A stretch of DNA of 64,000 bases from Bacteroidales bacterium (GTDB lineage: Bacteria > Bacteroidota > Bacteroidia > Bacteroidales > F082). The stretch is taken from positions 1 to 64,000 of the forward strand of contig JAFTUF010000058.1 of assembly GCA_017466405.1 (NCBI GenBank). The letters are read 5' to 3'. Below the pieces are notes generated by a model. It saw nothing but the letters and a program-made list of their open reading frames with translations, searched no databases and had not been told where the DNA came from. Each line of letters begins with the position of its first letter. The stretch's first letter is position 1. Shown here piece by piece: positions 9,401-18,320 of the stretch. The position numbers and the translations under genes are program-made.

Positions 9401-10307
9401 ATGAATGAGCTGGTCCTTGAAGTGTATCTGTATATATAGAACATTCTTCATTCCAATCGCATCCATAGTATGGATTTTCCCACACTACTGTCCTTGTCCA
9501 GTTCTCACCATTATCTGACGACTTATACATAACAACATGATGCTGTAATGAACCACAATATACGATTGCGACATTGTTTCCATTTGCTGAAATAGCGTAG
9601 TCATCAGCTGAATATGCGTTGATATGTTCGCCACTGCTATAAAGAGGTGACCATTTAACCTCCCAATTCTCACCGTCAGTTGAACGGCAATATAATTGAA
9701 CTGTTGACATTGTCTCAGAATCCACCTGATACTGAGCTGCCGCAACAACATGTATAATATTATTATTGTCACCTGAAGTTGTAACTCTTGGCCATGCCAT
9801 ACTATATGAGTACATCTGACCTTCAAGACCTACAGGATTGGGAATAGAATGAGGTCCGTTCCAAACACCCTCTCCAGAATTTTCTCTCACATAATAAACA
9901 AGACCATTACCGGTGTGAGAAACAACTATTTCTCCATTATTTCCATAACGTGCCACCGACGGCCAACCTGTTCTAAGGTCAGAACCCGTAGCATTTGCTT
10001 CAATTCGCTGATCTGGCAAATCTTCCCATTGCGACATATCACCTTCGAGGCAATAGTTATAACCTGTTCCTCTATCTGTCATAGATTGATTGGACTAATG
10101 CGACATCATCGATACGACAGCCACGGTTTCATCTGGTTTTTGATACATTCTGTTTGATAACATTGCATTAGACTGGAAGTCATAATAGGTCCACATAACT
10201 TCTGCGCTTTGTGCAACACCTTCATTTTTTAATTCCGGCATCTTTTTCTGAGCGAAAAGAGAACAACCAATTAATAGGTTTACCATTAACAATACAACTT
10301 TTCTCAT
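6441..10307 (-). pseudogene. T9SS cargo protein with Omp28-like domain, interrupted by an in-frame amber codon (1289 codons)
   Basis: Codons 1-70 (10307-10098) encode a signal peptide (RKVVLLMVNLLIGCSLFAQ) and mature start; codon 71 at 10097-10095 is TAG; the same frame continues through SNQS and then 1213 residues to a T9SS sorting domain. No frameshift is needed. Numbering after the ATG at 10082: beta-propeller-like region with BNR-type strands (about 1-500), Omp28-like thioredoxin domain around 613 (EEFTGRNCVFCPGGH), a GGGTYCFGDVCELKA bacterial repeat (about 985-1045), fibronectin III (1050-1135) and sorting domain (1140-1213, LYPNPVEDNLVIQ and GLYVVKITTD). The internal ATG has no signal peptide, so a restart product could not reach the T9SS. 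It is a recent pseudogene, a read-through gene, or a sequence error; the long intact frame favours a recent event. Confidence 0.8.
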
Positions 10308-10327
10308 AACTATTATTATTTATCCTA

Positions 10328-10335
10328 CAAAACTA
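10328..10335 (-). promoter_or_regulatory. Possible promoter of the interrupted T9SS gene
   Basis: Minus-strand TAGTTTTG 20 bp before the ATG at 10307; it fits TAnnTTTG, but no -33 element is clear. Confidence 0.4.
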
Positions 10336-10379
10336 ATAATTAATTAATGTATCTCAAAAAAATTCTTGAAATTATTTTT

Positions 10380-10435
10380 TAAAAAAAGAGCTGCCATTAT
10401 TCATAGCAGCTCTTACTTTTGTCTTTAGCCTTTAT
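10380..10435 (-). terminator. Terminator of ompH, followed by CTTTAG words
   Basis: On the minus strand AAGAGCTGC pairs with GCAGCTCTT (10386-10394 with 10406-10414) and a T run follows. Between stop codon and hairpin lie CTTTAGCCTTTA words, the same layout as at 29618 and 62798. Confidence 0.85.
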
Positions 10436-10441
10436 CAATTA

Positions 10442-10957
10442 TTATAATCCTAATTTTGCTTTAACATCAGCTGTGATGTCAATAGCATTGTCGCCGATGA
10501 AAACGACTGCACCAGCAGCTTTATCGAAAATGTAAGTGAAACCTTTTTCTTTACCGACTGCGTTAACAGCGTTTTGAACTTTTTCGATGAGAGGATTGAT
10601 TAATTCCATTTGTTTAGCTTGCAATGCCATGTCGGCGCTGTTTTGGAATTCTGAGATTCTTGTTTCAAGATCTACTATTTCTTTTTCTTTTGATTGACGA
10701 ATCAAGTTCGACATTGTTGCTTGGTTTGCTTGATAATCTTGAAGCTTGCTTTGATATTCAGCTGCCATAGCTTGCAACTCCGATTGAAGTTCTGCAGCGT
10801 ATGCTTGAAGATCTTGTTCTACTTTTGCTCTTTCAGGCATAATTTCCATAATAGAAGCTGAATCGACATGAGCGAATTTTGCCGACTGAGCATTTACACC
10901 ATAACCAACACCTATTGTCAATACAATAGCGAAAAATACTTTTACTAATTTCTTCAT
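10442..10957 (-). CDS. ompH: OmpH/Skp family periplasmic chaperone, 171 aa
   Basis: Skp-like holdase for unfolded outer-membrane proteins in the periplasm. The start is the ATG at 10957, which gives a clean signal peptide (KKLVKVFFAIVLTIGVGYGVNA|Q); the longer frame only adds untranslated leader. Then AKFAHVDSASIMEIMPE, a long charged coiled coil (about residues 35-120) and a C-terminal FTYIFDKAAGAVVFIG strand region as in the family. Second of two ompH genes downstream of bamA; its own TATCTTTGC promoter suggests it can also be transcribed separately. Paralogous to the gene at 11029 but clearly diverged. Confidence 0.93.
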   Translation of the reverse strand: MKKLVKVFFAIVLTIGVGYGVNAQSAKFAHVDSASIMEIMPERAKVEQDLQAYAAELQSELQAMAAEYQSKLQDYQANQATMSNLIRQSKEKEIVDLETRISEFQNSADMALQAKQMELINPLIEKVQNAVNAVGKEKGFTYIFDKAAGAVVFIGDNAIDITADVKAKLGL

Positions 10958-10991
10958 TTTATTTATTTTTTTATTCTTATTTTTTTCTTGC

Positions 10992-11000
10992 GCAAAGATA
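10992..11000 (-). promoter_or_regulatory. Promoter of ompH (10957)
   Basis: Minus-strand TATCTTTGC 35 bp upstream of the ATG at 10957; perfect -7 element. Confidence 0.6.
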
Positions 11001-11004
11001 GTAA

Positions 11005-11035
11005 TTTTCAACTATCAATTTTCAGTTTTCAATTA
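11005..11035. repeat. TTTTCAA/TTTTCAG word array
   Basis: Heptamer array (TTTTCAA, TTTTCAG) that overlaps the stop codon of the upstream ompH gene (11029). The family recurs at 27105-27130, 38166-38195 and, degenerate, 22582-22593. Confidence 0.7.
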
Positions 11036-11598
11036 TTTTTCTTCCTATCCTCACGACGGACAGTCTGCATTACGTTTCCTATTTCGTCGAGCACATCATC
11101 GCTTATATCGTTCTTCTCGTTGCAATAGAGCATCGCTGTTCCTGAAGCCTTGTCAAATACGAAAGCGTAATTTTTCAATTGAGCTATTTGATTTATTGCG
11201 TTATAAACTTTTTCCTGAATTGGCTGAATAAGTTCAGCTCTCTTTGTATAGAGTTCTCCTTCTGGACCATAATATTGCATTCTAAGGTTTTCAGCTTCCT
11301 GACGTTTAGCTGTGATAGCTTCTTTTTTCTTTCTTTTCTGGTCTTCAGAAAGAAGCACCGACTCTGACTGATATTCTCTATCCATTTCCTGTGCTTCCTT
11401 AAAAAGGTCTGTTATCTCTTTTTCCCATTTCTTTGAAAGCTGGTTGATTTCTTCTTGAGCATCGCTGTATTCAGGAATATTCTCTAAGATATAATCTGAA
11501 TCCACGTATGCAATTCTTTGATTCTGTTGAGCGTTGATAGTAGTAATTCCAAGAAGGAACATCACTGCTAATAATAAAATTGATTTTCTTGTTTTCAT
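11029..11598 (-). CDS. OmpH/Skp family periplasmic chaperone, 189 aa
   Basis: Second Skp-like chaperone. Signal peptide (KTRKSILLLAVMFLLGITTINA|QQ), then RIAYVDSDYILENIPEY, a strongly charged coiled coil (about residues 45-125, with EEINQLSKKWEKEITDLFKE) and the conserved C-terminal AFVFDKASGTAMLY segment. It lies 85 bp downstream of bamA, the standard Bacteroidota layout, and probably delivers barrel proteins to the BAM complex. Its stop codon falls inside the TTTTCAA word array, so the last residues (RKKNN) border repeat DNA. Confidence 0.93.
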   Translation of the reverse strand: MKTRKSILLLAVMFLLGITTINAQQNQRIAYVDSDYILENIPEYSDAQEEINQLSKKWEKEITDLFKEAQEMDREYQSESVLLSEDQKRKKKEAITAKRQEAENLRMQYYGPEGELYTKRAELIQPIQEKVYNAINQIAQLKNYAFVFDKASGTAMLYCNEKNDISDDVLDEIGNVMQTVRREDRKKNN

Positions 11599-11608
11599 AT
11601 TCTTAAAA

Positions 11609-11640
11609 TTTTAATTCATACTTCATAATTCATAATTCAT
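11609..11640. repeat. ATTCATA word array
   Basis: Heptamer repeats of AATTCAT lie between bamA and the first ompH. The same words occur at 32812-32842, upstream of the DUF2723 gene. Confidence 0.75.
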
Positions 11641-11683
11641 AATCTCAAAAAAGGTTCATTGTGAATATTAATTCTTTCAGAAA

Positions 11684-14347
11684 TTAATCAATTGATCCTC
11701 CGATAGAGAAGTGGAACTGACTCTTGTTAGCATTGTTGATACCTGGGACATCATCGAATCCATAACCCCAGTCGATGCCAAGCATACCAAACATTGGTAG
11801 ATAGATACGGACGCCGAGACCTGCGGAACGATAAACATCGAAAGGATTGAATGTCTGAACTCCGAACCAGTCGTTACCTGCCTCAACGAAAGCAAGTGCA
11901 TAGATTGTCGCTGTCGGGTTGAGTGAGAGTGGGTAACGTAACTCCATAGTATATTTTGCAAAGATATTACCGCCGAAGTTTTTGTCTATATTATAATGAG
12001 GTGTCAACACTTCGTTACCGTAACCGCGCATACCAATAATTTCTCTACCGTCGAAGTTATAATTCGACAAGCCGTCACCGCCGAGATAGAATCTCTGGAA
12101 TGGAGTGATACCAATGCTTTGATCATAACATCCCAAATATCCGAAACGGACTCTCGTCATAAGTACGAGCTTGTCGTATAATTCAGTGTACCAAGCGAGT
12201 TTGAATTTCCACTTATGGAACTCTACCCAACGATACATGTGGTCTTCTTTTTCTGCTCTTTTATCTGCATTAGGATACAACTCATTATAGTCTGTATCAG
12301 TAAAAGCTGAATATGGAGGCGTCAATTCGAGCGACATGACCAATTCCGAACCATATCGCGGATATATTGGCTGGCTCACAGAGTTACGTCCAACACTGAT
12401 ATTATAGCTAATCACATTGAAGTAACCATTACCTGTACCGAAGTTAAACACGGAAGCGTAGTTATTCAATTTATATCTCATCAGGTTAATTCCATGATAA
12501 ATGGTGAAATAGTCATCTGGCCATGTAAGTCTTCTTCCGAGACCGAACGAGATACCTGTTGTTTTGAATGTACCGAAGTTAGGGCTGCTCCTCTCGTATG
12601 GTGTCGCGTATGTAGAGTGATATATAGAAGCCGTGAAAGCGTTAGGTTTCTTTCCACCTAACCAAGGTTCTGTAAAAGAAGCTCCATAATAAAGGTATTG
12701 GGTTCCGTAAGTCTGTACTCTCAACGAAAGTTTCTGACCGTCACCGCCAGGTATCGGAGTCCATGCTCCTTTCTTAAACATATTCTTGAATGAGAAGTTA
12801 TTGAGAGTCAGGCCTAGGGTAAGGATAAGTTTATTATAACCCCAACCAGCCGAGAGTTCTATCTGGTCAGAAGAAGTCTCTTCTACGACATATTCGATAT
12901 CTACCGTTCCATCTGTAGGATCTGGCTTGATGTCAGGATTCAAAGTCTCGGCGTTGAAATATCCTAAAGCAGCAAGTTCACGTGTAGTTCTGATAACGTC
13001 ACTTCTGCTGAAGAGCTGTCCTGGCTTGGTGTACATCTCACGTACAACAACGTGGTCATTGGTCTTTGTATTTCCTTTAACAGAGACCTTGCCTATCGTA
13101 GCCTGGTCGCCTTCATAGATTCTGATTTCTAGGTCGATGGAATCGTTCTCTGCTCTGACTTCCACAGGATCGACTTGGAAGAAAAGATAGCCATCGTCCA
13201 TATAAATTGAACTGATATCGTATCCACCTTCATTGTATGAAAGATTTGTCTGTAACAACTCCTTATTATATACATCGCCTTTCTTTATACCGAGCACTCT
13301 GTTTAATGTCGTTGTGTCGTATTTTGTATTACCGACCCAATTAATATCTCTGAAATAATATTTGTTGCCTTCTTCCAATTTTATCGCGATACCTAAGTTT
13401 TTATCATCTATCTTATAAACCGAGTCGCTGACGATATAAGCATCTCTGTATCCGCTTTGATTATATTTTGCGATGATATTGTTCTTATCGTCTTCGTAAT
13501 TATTCTCCAAATACTTAGAACCCTTAAAGATACGAGGACGATAGTTTTCGCAGAAATAATCAGTCAATGTTGCCATTGCTTTATTTGGCTTAAGAGTTAT
13601 GAGATCCCATGCTGCTCCATAAACAGCAGGTGCCAAAGGATCGAGAGGATCGAAATTACCTTTAACTTTAGTTTCTTTCATAGCCTTACGCACTTGATTA
13701 TCTGTCAAGTCTTCATTACCTTCAATGACTATTTCAGCTATTCTGACTTTTGGTCCTTTGTTGATATCAAGGGTTAGGTTTACATAATTATCGCGGGTTG
13801 TATCGTTTTCAGCTCTAACATCGACTATGACGTTATGGAAGCCTTTGTCGAAGAAGTAGTCTTCAATTATTCTGGTAGTTTTGGTGTATGTATGCTCTGT
13901 TGCGACATCGCCACGAGTGAGGTTAATCTTCTTTCTAAGTTCTTCTGCTTCAGATTTCTTAACACCTTTAAAAGAGAATTTAGAGATACGAGGACGTTCT
14001 TTCAAGTCGATGTTAAGGAATATCTTTCTTCCAATTTTATTTACGCAGGTGATACTCACGTCTTCAAAGAGTCCTTGATCCCACAATTTTCTGATAGCAT
14101 TTGTAATCTTATCGCCAGGAACGTCTATCGTCTCACCCACCTGTAATCCGGATATCATCACCAATACCTGAGGATCGAGATATTTTACGCCACTGACTGT
14201 TATACCTGCTATTTCATATTCTTGAGGCAGGGAATAATCTATATCCGACATATCATTGCCAACTTGAATCTGAGCAATAACATCGGAGTTTATCGCTAAA
14301 AATAAAAATATAAGAATGAATATCTTGTCAAAAAATCTACGCATCAT
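11684..14347 (-). CDS. bamA: Outer membrane protein assembly factor BamA, 887 aa
   Basis: Omp85 family core of the BAM complex, which inserts beta barrels into the outer membrane. Signal peptide at 1-25, then POTRA repeats between about residues 45 and 460 (for example ITVSGVKYLDPQVLVMISGL, IVIEGNEDLTDNQVRKAM, VSVKGNTKTNDHVVVREMY), then the 16-strand barrel ending in a short aromatic beta strand (SQFHFSIGGSID). Two or three Met codons stand at the start; the first overlaps the uppS stop by one base, so the two are translationally coupled. Gene order porG-uppS-bamA-ompH-ompH is the Bacteroidota standard. Length is normal for the phylum. Confidence 0.96.
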   Translation of the reverse strand: MMRRFFDKIFILIFLFLAINSDVIAQIQVGNDMSDIDYSLPQEYEIAGITVSGVKYLDPQVLVMISGLQVGETIDVPGDKITNAIRKLWDQGLFEDVSITCVNKIGRKIFLNIDLKERPRISKFSFKGVKKSEAEELRKKINLTRGDVATEHTYTKTTRIIEDYFFDKGFHNVIVDVRAENDTTRDNYVNLTLDINKGPKVRIAEIVIEGNEDLTDNQVRKAMKETKVKGNFDPLDPLAPAVYGAAWDLITLKPNKAMATLTDYFCENYRPRIFKGSKYLENNYEDDKNNIIAKYNQSGYRDAYIVSDSVYKIDDKNLGIAIKLEEGNKYYFRDINWVGNTKYDTTTLNRVLGIKKGDVYNKELLQTNLSYNEGGYDISSIYMDDGYLFFQVDPVEVRAENDSIDLEIRIYEGDQATIGKVSVKGNTKTNDHVVVREMYTKPGQLFSRSDVIRTTRELAALGYFNAETLNPDIKPDPTDGTVDIEYVVEETSSDQIELSAGWGYNKLILTLGLTLNNFSFKNMFKKGAWTPIPGGDGQKLSLRVQTYGTQYLYYGASFTEPWLGGKKPNAFTASIYHSTYATPYERSSPNFGTFKTTGISFGLGRRLTWPDDYFTIYHGINLMRYKLNNYASVFNFGTGNGYFNVISYNISVGRNSVSQPIYPRYGSELVMSLELTPPYSAFTDTDYNELYPNADKRAEKEDHMYRWVEFHKWKFKLAWYTELYDKLVLMTRVRFGYLGCYDQSIGITPFQRFYLGGDGLSNYNFDGREIIGMRGYGNEVLTPHYNIDKNFGGNIFAKYTMELRYPLSLNPTATIYALAFVEAGNDWFGVQTFNPFDVYRSAGLGVRIYLPMFGMLGIDWGYGFDDVPGINNANKSQFHFSIGGSID

Positions 14348-15099
14348 TATTTATTGTCAGTTAATTGTTCACTTGTCTTACCAAATCTACGTTCTCGATT
14401 CTGGTAACTTACAATTGCGGAATATAAATTTTCTTTGCCAAAATCGGGCCAAAAAACATCGGTGAAATAAAATTCCGAATAAGCCAATTGCCATAAAAGG
14501 AAATTACTTATTCTCTCTTCTCCACTTGTTCTTATCAACAATTCAGGGTCAGGCATATCATTAGTGCTCAGATATTTAGAAAAAGCATTCTCGTCAATTT
14601 GTTCAATATCAAGTTCACCCGATTTAACTTTTTCTGCTAAAGTCTTTGCCGCTTGTGCTATCTCCCAGCGTCCAGAATAGCTGAGACAAAGAGTCAAGGT
14701 CATTCTTTTGTTGTCTTTGGTTTCATCGATGGCTTTCATCAAGGCATCGTAGTTATATTTTGGAAGACGTTTCAAATCGCCTATTGCGTTAAGCCGGATA
14801 TCGTTATCGTTCAATGTCTTGACTTCTTCTGCTATAGTTTTCGACAACAATCTCATCAAAGCATCGACTTCTATTTGCGAACGGTTCCAGTTTTCCGTAG
14901 AGAAAGCGTACAAGGTTAGATATTTAACACCGAGTTCGGCACATGCTTCGGATATTGCACGCACTGCACCGACGCCATTCTGATGTCCGAAGATACGCAT
15001 CTTACCTTTTTCCTTTGCCCAACGACCGTTGCCATCCATGATGACAGCAATGTGCTGAGGCAATCTTTCTATATCTATTTTGTCTTTCAAAGTTTCCAT
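14347..15099 (-). CDS. uppS: Isoprenyl transferase (undecaprenyl diphosphate synthase), 250 aa
   Basis: Cis-prenyltransferase that makes undecaprenyl diphosphate, the lipid carrier for peptidoglycan and surface glycans. The signature MDGNGRWA is at residues 21-28 with the catalytic Asp22, followed by FGHQNG, TLYAFSTENWNR, and RTSGEERISNFLLWQLAYSE near the C-terminus. Length is as expected. It follows porG by 6 bp and overlaps bamA by one base. Confidence 0.97.
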   Translation of the reverse strand: METLKDKIDIERLPQHIAVIMDGNGRWAKEKGKMRIFGHQNGVGAVRAISEACAELGVKYLTLYAFSTENWNRSQIEVDALMRLLSKTIAEEVKTLNDNDIRLNAIGDLKRLPKYNYDALMKAIDETKDNKRMTLTLCLSYSGRWEIAQAAKTLAEKVKSGELDIEQIDENAFSKYLSTNDMPDPELLIRTSGEERISNFLLWQLAYSEFYFTDVFWPDFGKENLYSAIVSYQNRERRFGKTSEQLTDNK

Positions 15100-15105
15100 A
15101 GTAAA

Positions 15106-15930
15106 TCAATATCGGATATTCATAGCCCCTGAATAACAGGCATCTTTTTTTGGAAGATTAAATCTATAAGTTATTGATAAGCCTAACATACTGAACCAGT
15201 CGCACTTATAACCCATCGGTTCTTTATGATATTTTGGTTCTTCAGTTCCTAATGATGGATTCGTAACTATTTCATAACTATAATTATCGACGACCTTATC
15301 AATCTCATCTGTAAATGTCTTATGAATCCTCCATTCCAACGACATTCCTATTCTCTTGAACACACTATATTTCACACCAATACCAAATGGCACTGAAAAA
15401 TTGCTTCCTTTAGGCATATTCTCATATTCTTCAGCAAAAAGAACATTACCGTTAGAATCAAAAGATTGCTCGACATTTCCTTCCGAATCTAATTCTAATC
15501 CCTTTGGCAAAGAAGTATTACATGTAAAATATGACAAGCCAGCGAAAATATATGGAGTGATATAATTACGATTGCTGCCAGTCCAATAGTCGAAGAAGTT
15601 AAATTCCGCCATGAGAGCGAAGTCATTGATAGTGCTGTTAAAAGAAAGGTCTCTTTCTGGTCGAAACGCACTCATAGCGTCGGAGGATGTAAGGTTCATA
15701 TTGGAATATTGGAATCTGAATGCCCAACGAAAGTTCTGGTAATATCTGACAACAGCACCAAAACCGAGTTCATTCTGAGAGAAATGTTTCTTAGGATTTA
15801 TATCACCTACATAATACGACAAGCCTCCAGTTGCTCCAACTTCAATAATTTGAGCATCAGCTTTGCCTTGCATCAAAAAAGCAGCTACCAAGAGGAAGAA
15901 TGTCTTTAAAACCTTACTTTTTTTCATCAA
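15106..15930 (-). CDS. porG: PorG-like T9SS outer-membrane beta-barrel protein (DUF6089), 274 aa
   Basis: Small outer-membrane barrel with signal peptide (ending KADA|Q) and an alternating strand pattern throughout (IIEVGATGGLSYYVGDINPKK, then RWAFRFQYSNMNL). The family and its position directly before uppS match PG0189 of Porphyromonas gingivalis, PorG, a component that interacts with the PorK/PorN ring of the type IX secretion system. The presence of four T9SS cargo genes in this window supports the assignment. The start has two adjacent Met codons. It heads a transcript with uppS and bamA. Confidence 0.82.
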   Translation of the reverse strand: MMKKSKVLKTFFLLVAAFLMQGKADAQIIEVGATGGLSYYVGDINPKKHFSQNELGFGAVVRYYQNFRWAFRFQYSNMNLTSSDAMSAFRPERDLSFNSTINDFALMAEFNFFDYWTGSNRNYITPYIFAGLSYFTCNTSLPKGLELDSEGNVEQSFDSNGNVLFAEEYENMPKGSNFSVPFGIGVKYSVFKRIGMSLEWRIHKTFTDEIDKVVDNYSYEIVTNPSLGTEEPKYHKEPMGYKCDWFSMLGLSITYRFNLPKKDACYSGAMNIRY

Positions 15931-15986
15931 ATTATTTCTTTCTATTCTTGATTTTTATCCCAATAAACCGAATGTCTAATAAACTA

Positions 15987-15994
15987 CAAAATTA
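15987..15994 (-). promoter_or_regulatory. Promoter of porG-uppS-bamA
   Basis: Minus-strand TAATTTTG 56 bp upstream of the porG start, within the 100-bp gap after nadK. Confidence 0.5.
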
Positions 15995-16030
15995 CGATTA
16001 ATTTGTTAATTTATTATATATTATTTTAAA

Positions 16031-16909
16031 TTAATTTCTCAAGTCGTTGCCCCACGAAAGTTTCTTTCTTATAGTCTCGAAAAAGTTCTTATCGGGCATC
16101 CTCAGCATGTTAAAAGTGAAGTCTGTTTTTCTTATCTCTATCTCCATCGACTTGTCTGCCAATATAATACGTGAATCTAATCCCAAGGCAAAACTGTCGC
16201 TCCTTCCCCTGACTTTAACTTTCACCACACTTTTATCAGGTATAACGACGGGACGTACGCTTAAATTGTGCGCTGCTATCGGAGTAATCAAAAAACTGTC
16301 AGCATTAGGTGTCATAATAGGACCGCCAACACTCATAGAATAAGCTGTCGAACCCGTAGGCGTCGCTAGAATAATACCGTCAGCCCAATATGTGTTCAGC
16401 AACATATCGTCGATGAAGACTTCTACAACTATCAGAGAACCATTATCTTTTCGGCAGATACTTATCTCATTCAAAGCATAGTTGATACCATTGAAAATAT
16501 TATCGGAATCCTTAATCTGTATTAAGGAGCGTCTTTCTATCTCATAATTCCTCGACAAGATATTTCTCACAGCCGCCTCCGACTCCAGAGGAGAGACACT
16601 CGACAAGAAACCGAGATTGCCTGTATTGATACCGAGCACAGGGATACAGCTATCTTGAATCAAAGGCACTGAGTCTAAGATAGTTCCATCGCCACCAAAA
16701 GAGAAAAGCATATCTACATTATTTCTTATCTCTTTAGATTCATTGAAAAAATGCAAATTAGCAGTCTCGTCAAAGCAATGTTTTATGTCTTTCCAAAATG
16801 GTTCATAAACCCAAATATCGACAGAGGCTTCTTTCAAAAGACGAAGCACTTCTCTCATAAGTCCATCGTAATCACTGCCAAAGGTTTTTCCGTACAATGC
16901 AATCTTCAT
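16031..16909 (-). CDS. nadK: NAD kinase, 292 aa
   Basis: Phosphorylates NAD to NADP using ATP or polyphosphate. The start is placed at the ATG at 16909 (KIALYGKTFGSDYDG), which is the family N-terminus; the frame is open a further 43 codons upstream but that part runs through the end of the preceding gene. GGDGT is at residues 72-76, followed by GINTGNLGFLS, the NE-S segment (ALNEISICRKD), and the TPTGSTAYSMSVGGPI glycine-rich loop. It lies 10 bp after the BamA-like gene in the same direction. Confidence 0.96.
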   Translation of the reverse strand: MKIALYGKTFGSDYDGLMREVLRLLKEASVDIWVYEPFWKDIKHCFDETANLHFFNESKEIRNNVDMLFSFGGDGTILDSVPLIQDSCIPVLGINTGNLGFLSSVSPLESEAAVRNILSRNYEIERRSLIQIKDSDNIFNGINYALNEISICRKDNGSLIVVEVFIDDMLLNTYWADGIILATPTGSTAYSMSVGGPIMTPNADSFLITPIAAHNLSVRPVVIPDKSVVKVKVRGRSDSFALGLDSRIILADKSMEIEIRKTDFTFNMLRMPDKNFFETIRKKLSWGNDLRN

Positions 16910-16919
16910 GACTATATTT

Positions 16920-18317
16920 TTATATTGGTGCCACAAAATGTATAAACAATCCAGTCTCTCCCATATCGTTGATTCCATATTCAAGGCGCAGAACCTTGTC
17001 GTAATATGTAACAAAATCCAATCCCACTCCTGTTCCAAAGATAAATTTGTTATCTAAAAAAGAACCATGACTTTCAGTAACTTTCCACGAATATGCGCAG
17101 TCGAAAAATATATTCGCGTAAAGCGCAAAGTGAATCTTTCCAAAACTCTCGTTCTTTATCAGAGGCAAATATCTCGTCACAGGATTTAACAAAGCAAACT
17201 TCAAGTTGTTCTTTATCAAGGTAAAATTCATTGCATCAATAACATAAAGTTCATACGTCCTCACATAATCGTTTTTATATCCCAAACCTTGATTCAAGAA
17301 ATATGGAGCGTCGTAATCATTTGATAATTTCAAAGTTAGATTTGAAGCCCAATACCAGCGACCTTTTATTGGCTTATATAAATCAGCTGTAATTTTTCCA
17401 TAAAAAACATCAGGATTTGCCTCAAAAATACCGAGTCCGTTTTTCTCGAGAAGAACTTCAAAATAATGACCGTCTAAAGGATAATTCTGCTCGTCACGGA
17501 AGTCGTTTTTAAAAGTAGCAGATATTGTAAAATATTGAAAACGCGTTCCTTGAGTATTAGAAAAATCAGGATTCAGGTATTTCAGAGTATCATTAAAATA
17601 AGTATCATTATAATCAAGTTGAAGGTATAATTTATTACGATGACCGAAGCGATAATAAGGTTTTATAAAAATATTTTTCGTTTGTTTTGCAAACTCATCA
17701 TCGCCATTGAAATAAGCTATTTTATTGTTCTCTGTTATATAAGCAACTTCCTTATCTCTCTTATACGCAGCGCCGACTTCTATTCCAAAGTTATATTTAT
17801 CAACAAGATACGGAATATCGTATGAAAAACCGTAATTCTGATTATATCCAGAAATAAATATAAATTTCAACGAATGTTTAAGTCCGAAACAATTTCTGTA
17901 TTCAACATCAAAGCCATAACTGAAACGACGCAGATTATCAGCTTCATACCATGCATTGAGATTTCTATCAGCGTATGCGATGTAGGGATATGGCCATAGA
18001 TACCATCTCTCAGTGACTTTTATCTGAAGCGTCAATTCGTTAGGAGAATCAGCGTTTTCCAAACAATTGATTTCCACGAAATTAAACAGAGTGGTATTTT
18101 GAATATTTTCCTTGCAGAAAAGAAGTTCTTCTTCCAAATGATTTATGTCAATAGTATCACCAACAGCAAATGTCAATTCTTTCAAAATCACCGACTCTTT
18201 TGTCACCTTATTACCTTCTATCATAATATCGGAAACGACGACATACGAAGTCACATCTTGTTGAGACATAACAACAAGTGGTAATAGCAGCAACAAAAAA
18301 GACAGCAATCTTCTCAT
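16920..18317 (-). CDS. BamA/TamA-like (D15) outer membrane protein, 465 aa
   Basis: Signal peptide (RRLLSFLLLLLPLVVMS|QQ), a single POTRA-like domain (about 25-115, VSDIMIEGNKVTKESVILKEL, ending ITVKVTERW-type strand), then a beta barrel of the Omp85/surface antigen D15 class (about 125-465). It is about half the length of BamA here and has one POTRA instead of several, so it resembles the short Omp85 proteins of Bacteroidota whose role is not settled (TamA-like assembly or lipid transport). It sits between rsgA (3 bp upstream) and nadK, in a housekeeping operon. Confidence 0.85.
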   Translation of the reverse strand: MRRLLSFLLLLLPLVVMSQQDVTSYVVVSDIMIEGNKVTKESVILKELTFAVGDTIDINHLEEELLFCKENIQNTTLFNFVEINCLENADSPNELTLQIKVTERWYLWPYPYIAYADRNLNAWYEADNLRRFSYGFDVEYRNCFGLKHSLKFIFISGYNQNYGFSYDIPYLVDKYNFGIEVGAAYKRDKEVAYITENNKIAYFNGDDEFAKQTKNIFIKPYYRFGHRNKLYLQLDYNDTYFNDTLKYLNPDFSNTQGTRFQYFTISATFKNDFRDEQNYPLDGHYFEVLLEKNGLGIFEANPDVFYGKITADLYKPIKGRWYWASNLTLKLSNDYDAPYFLNQGLGYKNDYVRTYELYVIDAMNFTLIKNNLKFALLNPVTRYLPLIKNESFGKIHFALYANIFFDCAYSWKVTESHGSFLDNKFIFGTGVGLDFVTYYDKVLRLEYGINDMGETGLFIHFVAPI

Positions 18318-18320
18318 AGA

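Noticed and set aside
10083..10097. Frameshift between the 70-aa and 1213-aa parts of the T9SS gene
   Set aside because: The distance (12 bases between the stop and the next ATG) keeps the same frame; a nonsense codon alone explains the break.
6441..10307. Genetic code change with TAG read as an amino acid
   Set aside because: Three other genes (24148, 60704, 61986) end properly at TAG, with family-typical C-termini, so TAG is used as a stop.
16910..17038. N-terminal extension of NAD kinase by 43 residues
   Set aside because: It overlaps the end of the BamA-like gene, and the family N-terminus begins at the ATG at 16909.
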